Part shown: positions 57,409 through 64,000 of the stretch, piece after piece
Layout of the letters: each line of letters begins with the position of its first letter
How positions within the stretch are numbered: position 1 is the stretch's first letter
Assembly (NCBI GenBank): GCA_003290165.1
Contig: QNQO01005847.1
Coordinates: 1 to 64,000, forward strand
Length of the DNA: 64,000 nt
Source: Berberis thunbergii
Lineage: Eukaryota > Streptophyta > Magnoliopsida > Ranunculales > Berberidaceae
Direction: 5' to 3'
Notes under the pieces: model-generated
What the model was told of the DNA's origin: nothing
What the model saw: the letters and a program-made list of their open reading frames with translations, nothing else
The model's database searches: none
Program-made: the position numbers and the translations under genes

Positions 57409-58496
57409 TTCAATTAGGTATTGGAACACTTGAAACTAGGTCAAAAAACTTTTACTTGAAAGCTTAGATATTATCCAAAGGCTTCATATTTGGATTTGAA
57501 TTGTGAATGGATGTTTTGATATTTCAAAAATAATCCATACCTATATTCTTAATTCTTATACTGAACTTAAAAGTGTTGACTCAAACCGCGAGAGATCTGA
57601 TGGGATAACAAATTCATCAACATTCACCATGTTTCGTCATATTAAGCATGTCAGAACGTGCACGGTTAGGTAGGATGTTACAATCGTAACAAACTACTAA
57701 CTTTGATATACATGCCAATTTGTAAAACCCCTACTATTTTTACTTTTGATGTCACCAAAACTTAACAACCCTAGTAAAAGTTTGGGGTTTCAACTAGAAA
57801 GGCCTTTGCCGTGGATCTTTGCCACAACATTCATCTCATTACATCAACACCTCCAATCCTTATATGTACCATCATCGCGTGGTCAGGCAGGGCACTTACA
57901 CTATGTGCGACGGAGAGCGAAAATGGAAGGTACTGCTAAGTTGTAACTTTCACTGCGTCAAAGTTCTTTGTATAGAAATCAAATATCTCCCAATACCACT
58001 TTAAAAAAGTCAAATATTGGCCACGCGAAAATATCTTATTCCTATTGGTACTATTTATCCATTGCCAAGCACAAACACTAAAATGTCTAGATTAGTGGAA
58101 ATAGAGTCATGGGTTTTTAATTATGTTATCCATATTGTCCACTAAATATGATCATGAAATAGCATTTGCTCCATCAAAATCATATACATGTATCCTCAAA
58201 AGCATGCACACATGACACATTGGAAATGGATATGTTGTGAAAGATAAATATTGTATTGCAGAGAGGTAGAGAGAGGACAAAAGAGGATTACAACTTACAA
58301 ACCCACGCGACCAAATCAACTACAGAAATCCCCCACTGTCCACTCTCCACTCTCCACTTTAGAGATACAGAGATGTTTCCGAAATCCACATGCACTTGTT
58401 TTTATTCTCCTCTTCCACTTTTTCTCAACTCCACACCACAAATCATCACACCTTTTCGATTTCCATGCCACTCTCAAACTCACTCTCTTCTGTCTC

Positions 58497-58520
58497 TTTA
58501 TATATATATATATAATGCTC
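58497..58520 (+). promoter_or_regulatory. ACL5 TATA box
   Basis: TTTATATATATATATATAATG lies about 150-170 bp upstream of the ACL5 start codon, with a CT-rich leader in between. It is the nearest TATA-like site and is consistent with a short 5' leader. Confidence 0.5.
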
Positions 58521-58667
58521 ACCCCATTTCCTTCCAATATATAACCCTTCACCATCTCTTCTGACTTTCACATATTTCTTCTCTCCTATCCTCCTTGTTC
58601 CATATATAGTCTCTAGTTCCCACTTAGCTCTCCCTTTCCATATAGCAATTTAAGTGAAGGTCCAAGT

Positions 58668-60892
<2,225 letters not shown>

Positions 60893-61180
60893 TGATAAAT
60901 GAATGAAAGGGAGCCCCTCCTCTTTAAGACTGATTAAAACAAGCTGCCAATGAATGGAAGACAATCTTCCTCCTTTTCCTTTCTTTTCTTCTTTCTGTTA
61001 ATGTTTGAGAAAATTTTAAATGATATTAAAAATGGTGGTGGTGGTGGTGTTATATGATGAGTAATGAAAGTTTGTCTCCCTCTTTGTGTATGAGTTGATT
61101 GTCAAAACTTGCCATGCTGTCTATTGAAAAGAAATTCCCAGAACTCTCTCAGTATAAAGTAGCAAATAGGTCTAAGGACC
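60893..61180 (+). other. ACL5 3' flank
   Basis: AT-rich trailer after the stop codon, with a (TGG)n run near 61035. No canonical AATAAA is evident; AATGAA-type variants (about 60898 and 61064) could serve. Confidence 0.4.
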
Positions 61181-61290
61181 AAGAACTAATTTGATCATCT
61201 TCAGTTAATACCTAATAGAATTTGGCCATCATTTTAATTTTTAATTGGGTTTAATTCTCATTTTCTAACACAACCGGTAGGTCTATCACA

Positions 61291-62680
61291 TAGGGATGGC
61301 AGTGGGGTGGATTTTCATGGATATTCGCTCCACCCAATTCGTTTGGGGCGATTTTGGATATGCTTAAACGAATTTTGAGGCGGATACGGATATTCAAACA
61401 ACATCCATTAAATATTCGGGGCGGATACGGATTTGGCCATATTCGCCCCGCGGATATCCGTTTAAGTGTTAATATTACAAAAATACCCTCAACCCTTTAA
61501 ATGTGAAAAAAAAATTAAAAATCTATCTCTCTTCTGCCTCAGCCTATCACCTCTCCACTGACCTCTCTCTCTCTCTCAATCACTCCACTTCATTTTTTCA
61601 GTTCAAACAAACAGAGGAAGAGGAGCAAAAGCAGAGAGCACCCGTCTCTCTCTCGTCTACAGTCCAGTCTTGCTCCTACCCCTCTCTCTATTGTCTCCGG
61701 TCCTTCGTCACAGCGAGGTCTCTCTCTCGTCCAGTCCTTCATCACAGCGAAGGTCGTCAGGTTGTGTCCCTTCGTCCCTTTTTCTCCCTCACGCCACGAT
61801 CTGCCTCCCTTCTCCCCTCACGCCGCGTGATCTGCCTCCCTTCTCCCCTCACGCCGCGCGATCTGCCTCCCTCGCAGAGAGATCTCTATTTGAAGATCAA
61901 GATCAAGATCACAGCGAAGGCGGTCATCGCCCCTTCTCCTTCTCCTTCTCCTTCCCAGATCTGATCAGATTTGATCTTAGATATGATCTGAGTTCTGATC
62001 TATCCGATCTCATCAGATCAGACCTCGATCTCATCAAATCTGATCTCATCAGATCTGATCTGATCTCGATTTCGTTCTCATCAGATCTAATCTCGATATC
62101 GATCTCATCAGATCTCGATCTTAGAGTTCAGATCAGATTTTTTTGGTAATTTGTTGTAATTTTAGATCGAATTTGTTGTAATTTTTAGATCGTTTTTTTT
62201 TTTGTAATTTGTTTATATTAGATATTCAGATATCTGATTTTTTTTATTTTATTTGTTGTATGCTTTTTTTTTAATGTATAAATGATCGTTTAACTGTAAT
62301 GAAAGAAAATTTTTAACTGATTGCTTAAATATTGTTGCAGATTCAATGCAGTGTTGCTTAAATTATGTTGTTGCTTAAATTCTATTGTAAAATATTGTTG
62401 CATATTGCCAGATTGCTATTGTATTGTTGTAGATATTGTTATAGTGTTGCAGAGTTTTACATTGCAGTGTTCAGAGTAAAAAACTAAAAATTATCTCGGG
62501 CGGGGCGGGGATTCTAAACCTGGGTATCAACCTATTTCATTCAAATCCGTCTTGGGCGGGGGCTGTTTTGAAAAATAATACCAAACGGATATGCGGGGCG
62601 GATTTTAATCCCCGCAATTCTCAGTGGGGCAGGGATGGATTTGCTTAAATCCACCCCAATCCGCCCCGTTGCCATCCCTA
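61291..62680. mobile_element. Ac-like hAT element with perfect 8-bp duplication
   Basis: 1390 bp, starts TAGGGATGGCA and ends TGCCATCCCTA, flanked by CTATCACA on both sides (61283-61290 and 62681-62688). The termini resemble the (C/T)AGGGATG ends of Ac-family hAT transposons. Subterminal regions are rich in GGGGCGGAT/ATCCGCCCC units in both orientations. The middle holds CT-rich leader-like sequence (61550-61900) and a GATCTGATC-type repeat (61960-62130). No transposase is present, and the open frames at 61503-62149 are low-complexity. Confidence 0.88.
61955..62135. repeat. GATCTGATC-type short repeat
   Basis: Imperfect iterations of ATCTGATC/TCAGATCTGATCT inside the hAT element; partly palindromic. 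It gives a low-complexity Ser/Asp/Leu frame that is not a gene. Confidence 0.75.
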
Positions 62681-62746
62681 CTATCACATTGACTGGTTAA
62701 AATTTTGTAATGGACCAAAATGCCCTTTTATGATGCTAATCTAAAT

Positions 62747-62842
62747 TTAATCCGATAACAAACAAAATCTCATAAAATTCTTACGTCTCCACATTTAATC
62801 CGATAACAAACAAAATCTCATAAAATTCTTACTTCTCCACGT
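62747..62842. repeat. 48-bp tandem duplication
   Basis: The block starting ATTTAATCCGATAACAAACA and ending CTCCAC occurs twice in a row, with a single difference (TTACGTCTCC versus TTACTTCTCC). It lies inside the left arm of the inverted-repeat element. Confidence 0.85.
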
Positions 62843-63650
62843 CATCTTCTCCGTTCCATATTCACAACGAAATGTGGGAGGAGATATGTAAAGTTGTTGC
62901 TCAAGTCTCCAAATAAACCAAGCCATTGTTTATTTATCTTTCTTTTATCTATCTCTCTTGTTGTTCTTCCTTCCAAATCCAGTTTGCAATCTCATCCACC
63001 ACCACCACCACCCGAACAATGAACGAATAAACATCTGGTATTAGACCCAAGTAATTGAGGCTTTTGCTCAACACAATAGTGTTGGCTTTAGCAAGATATC
63101 TCTAGCCTTCAACATGGGAATACATGGGAAGAAAATAGGCCTATCAAATTCATATGCTTCTAGTTCACAAGGCAAAATGAAAACAATGTACGCATACAGA
63201 AGCACAACTTATCTATGTGGGTCAGAATGAGTGTAAGCACTCAACGATCACCATTCATGTTGAGTTATTATTCGACCAAAAGGACTACTTTTTAAAGTAG
63301 AAATATAGAGACAGACAATGAGTTGTTGTTGTTGTCGTCACTTGTGTTGTCAGTGGGGAAGAAAGATAAAATTTTTGGGAATTTTATTTATCATTAGATT
63401 ACATTTAGATTAGCATTCATAAAAGGGTATTCTTGTCTATTATAAATCTTTAACCAGACAATTTAATTGATGTAATGGCTATGTTAGAAAATGATGGTTA
63501 GATGTAGTTAAAAATTAAAATGAGGGCCAAACTTTATTATATATAAATTAGTGAGGGTCAAACTAAAAAAAAAAACTCATAAGATAATGGTTTTTTATGC
63601 TTTGAACTTCATCTTAAACCTAGAAACTAATTCATGTCATTTCTATCCCA

Positions 63651-63840
63651 AAAGCTCGAGCTGTCCAGGAGGGGCGACCTATAAGCTGGATTAAAATAAT
63701 TTAGAATTATGTATGGGCATAGTGCTAAGTTGTTGAATACCGGTCGGTAAGAGAAGCTCATCGGGCCAGTGTTGATAGCGTGGGGCAATGTTATGATCCT
63801 AGTCATAAACTTTCCCCCCCTGGACAGCTCGGGCTTTCCA
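63651..63840. repeat. Inverted repeat pair near window end
   Basis: AAAGCTCGAGCTGTCCAGG at 63651-63669 is matched inverted by CCTGGACAGCTCGGGCTTT at 63819-63837. Spacer of about 150 bp with no gene. Probably a small fold-back element. Confidence 0.6.
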
Positions 63841-64000
63841 ACTTAACAGACATAGCTTCAACTCCCAAAATAAATTATGAAACGAGGTGTGGGGTTACAA
63901 AAATCTAACCTCAAGGCTCTGATCTTAAGTTCTCTTCCGAGTTCCAATTGAAGTCTTCCACTTTTAGAAGAAGAAACAGTTATGTTTCATTTCAATCAAA
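63841..64000. other. Right edge of window
   Basis: No recognisable feature in the last 160 bases. Confidence 0.4.

Larger units (their letters stand above)
55732..58490. other. Intergenic region upstream of ACL5
   Basis: No gene recognised. Contains a (GAT)n stretch near 55815, low-complexity A/G runs, two small fold-back elements listed separately and ordinary AT-rich sequence. Short open frames here have no plausible protein character. Confidence 0.6.
61180..63575. mobile_element. Terminal-inverted-repeat element (Mutator-like?), interrupted by hAT
   Basis: The left arm (about 61185-61282 plus 62689-62840) is matched inverted by about 63360-63575. Shared blocks include TTTGGCC(A/C)TCATTTTAATTTTTAA, TCATTTTCTAACA, CTGGTTAAA and CCCTTTTATGA(A)TGCTAATCTAAAT. 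Arms exceed 200 bp with no transposase, which fits a non-autonomous Mutator-like element. Exact ends and target duplication were not resolved. A poly(A)-like run at 63566-63577 marks the right edge. Confidence 0.55.

Noticed and set aside
61503..62149. Two overlapping frames of 153 and 159 residues after ACL5
   Set aside because: They lie inside a hAT element and translate CT-rich and GATCTGATC repeats.

Overview
The window is plant nuclear DNA, most likely from a eudicot. Evidence: spliced host genes with GT..AG introns, endogenous plant pararetroviruses (Caulimoviridae), Athila-type and Tat-type Ty3/gypsy retrotransposons, and CACTA, hAT and Mutator-like DNA transposons. I cannot name the species. 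Only one gene looks intact: an eight-exon thermospermine synthase (ACAULIS5 type) at 58668-60892 on the + strand. Almost everything else is mobile-element sequence and gene fragments carried by it.

Layout. 1-4100 is a decayed endogenous pararetrovirus (protease, reverse transcriptase, RNase H, a downstream ORF-like region, and a promoter/poly(A)/primer-site region). 5048-6396 is a Mutator-like element with a nested MITE. 6400-7606 is a 1.2-kb imperfect palindrome of two head-to-head LTR-like arms. 7892-12300 is the remnant of a Tat-type element: an antisense ORF on the + strand, a ~178-bp minisatellite and a scrap of pol end. 12600-15949 is a CACTA element (CACTA-I) carrying exons of an unrecognised Ser/Pro-rich protein, a TOPLESS-type corepressor and a NACK/KIN7-type kinesin.

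16780-45230 is a nested stack. An old Athila-like element (Z, minus orientation) is split by a 23.7-kb CACTA element (CACTA-II, 18859-42581, target duplication AAA). CACTA-II carries fragments of at least five host genes: a NEET CDGSH protein, a CHY zinc-finger RING protein, an organellar ribosomal protein L1, a PARP and a CLU/FRIENDLY-type TPR protein. Inside CACTA-II sits Athila element Y (23384-40219, +, target duplication TAATG), which has lost pol. Inside Y sits Athila element X (27363-38126, -, target duplication ACACA), which keeps gag-pro-RT-RH-IN order but is frameshifted.

45740-46990 is a second pararetrovirus fragment (minus) with a different RT/RNase H. 47000-55731 is a second Tat-type element (B, minus): 5' LTR, protease, RT, RNase H, a second RNase H-like domain and integrase on the minus strand, then a ~179-bp tandem array of about 12 units, then an antisense coiled-coil ORF on the + strand. 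55732-58490 is intergenic with small fold-back elements. ACL5 follows. 61180-63575 is a terminal-inverted-repeat element interrupted by an Ac-like hAT element (61291-62680, perfect 8-bp duplication CTATCACA).

The most unusual signals are the two related CACTA elements that have gathered exons from at least eight unrelated genes, and the antisense-ORF plus ~178-bp minisatellite module shared by the two Tat-type elements.
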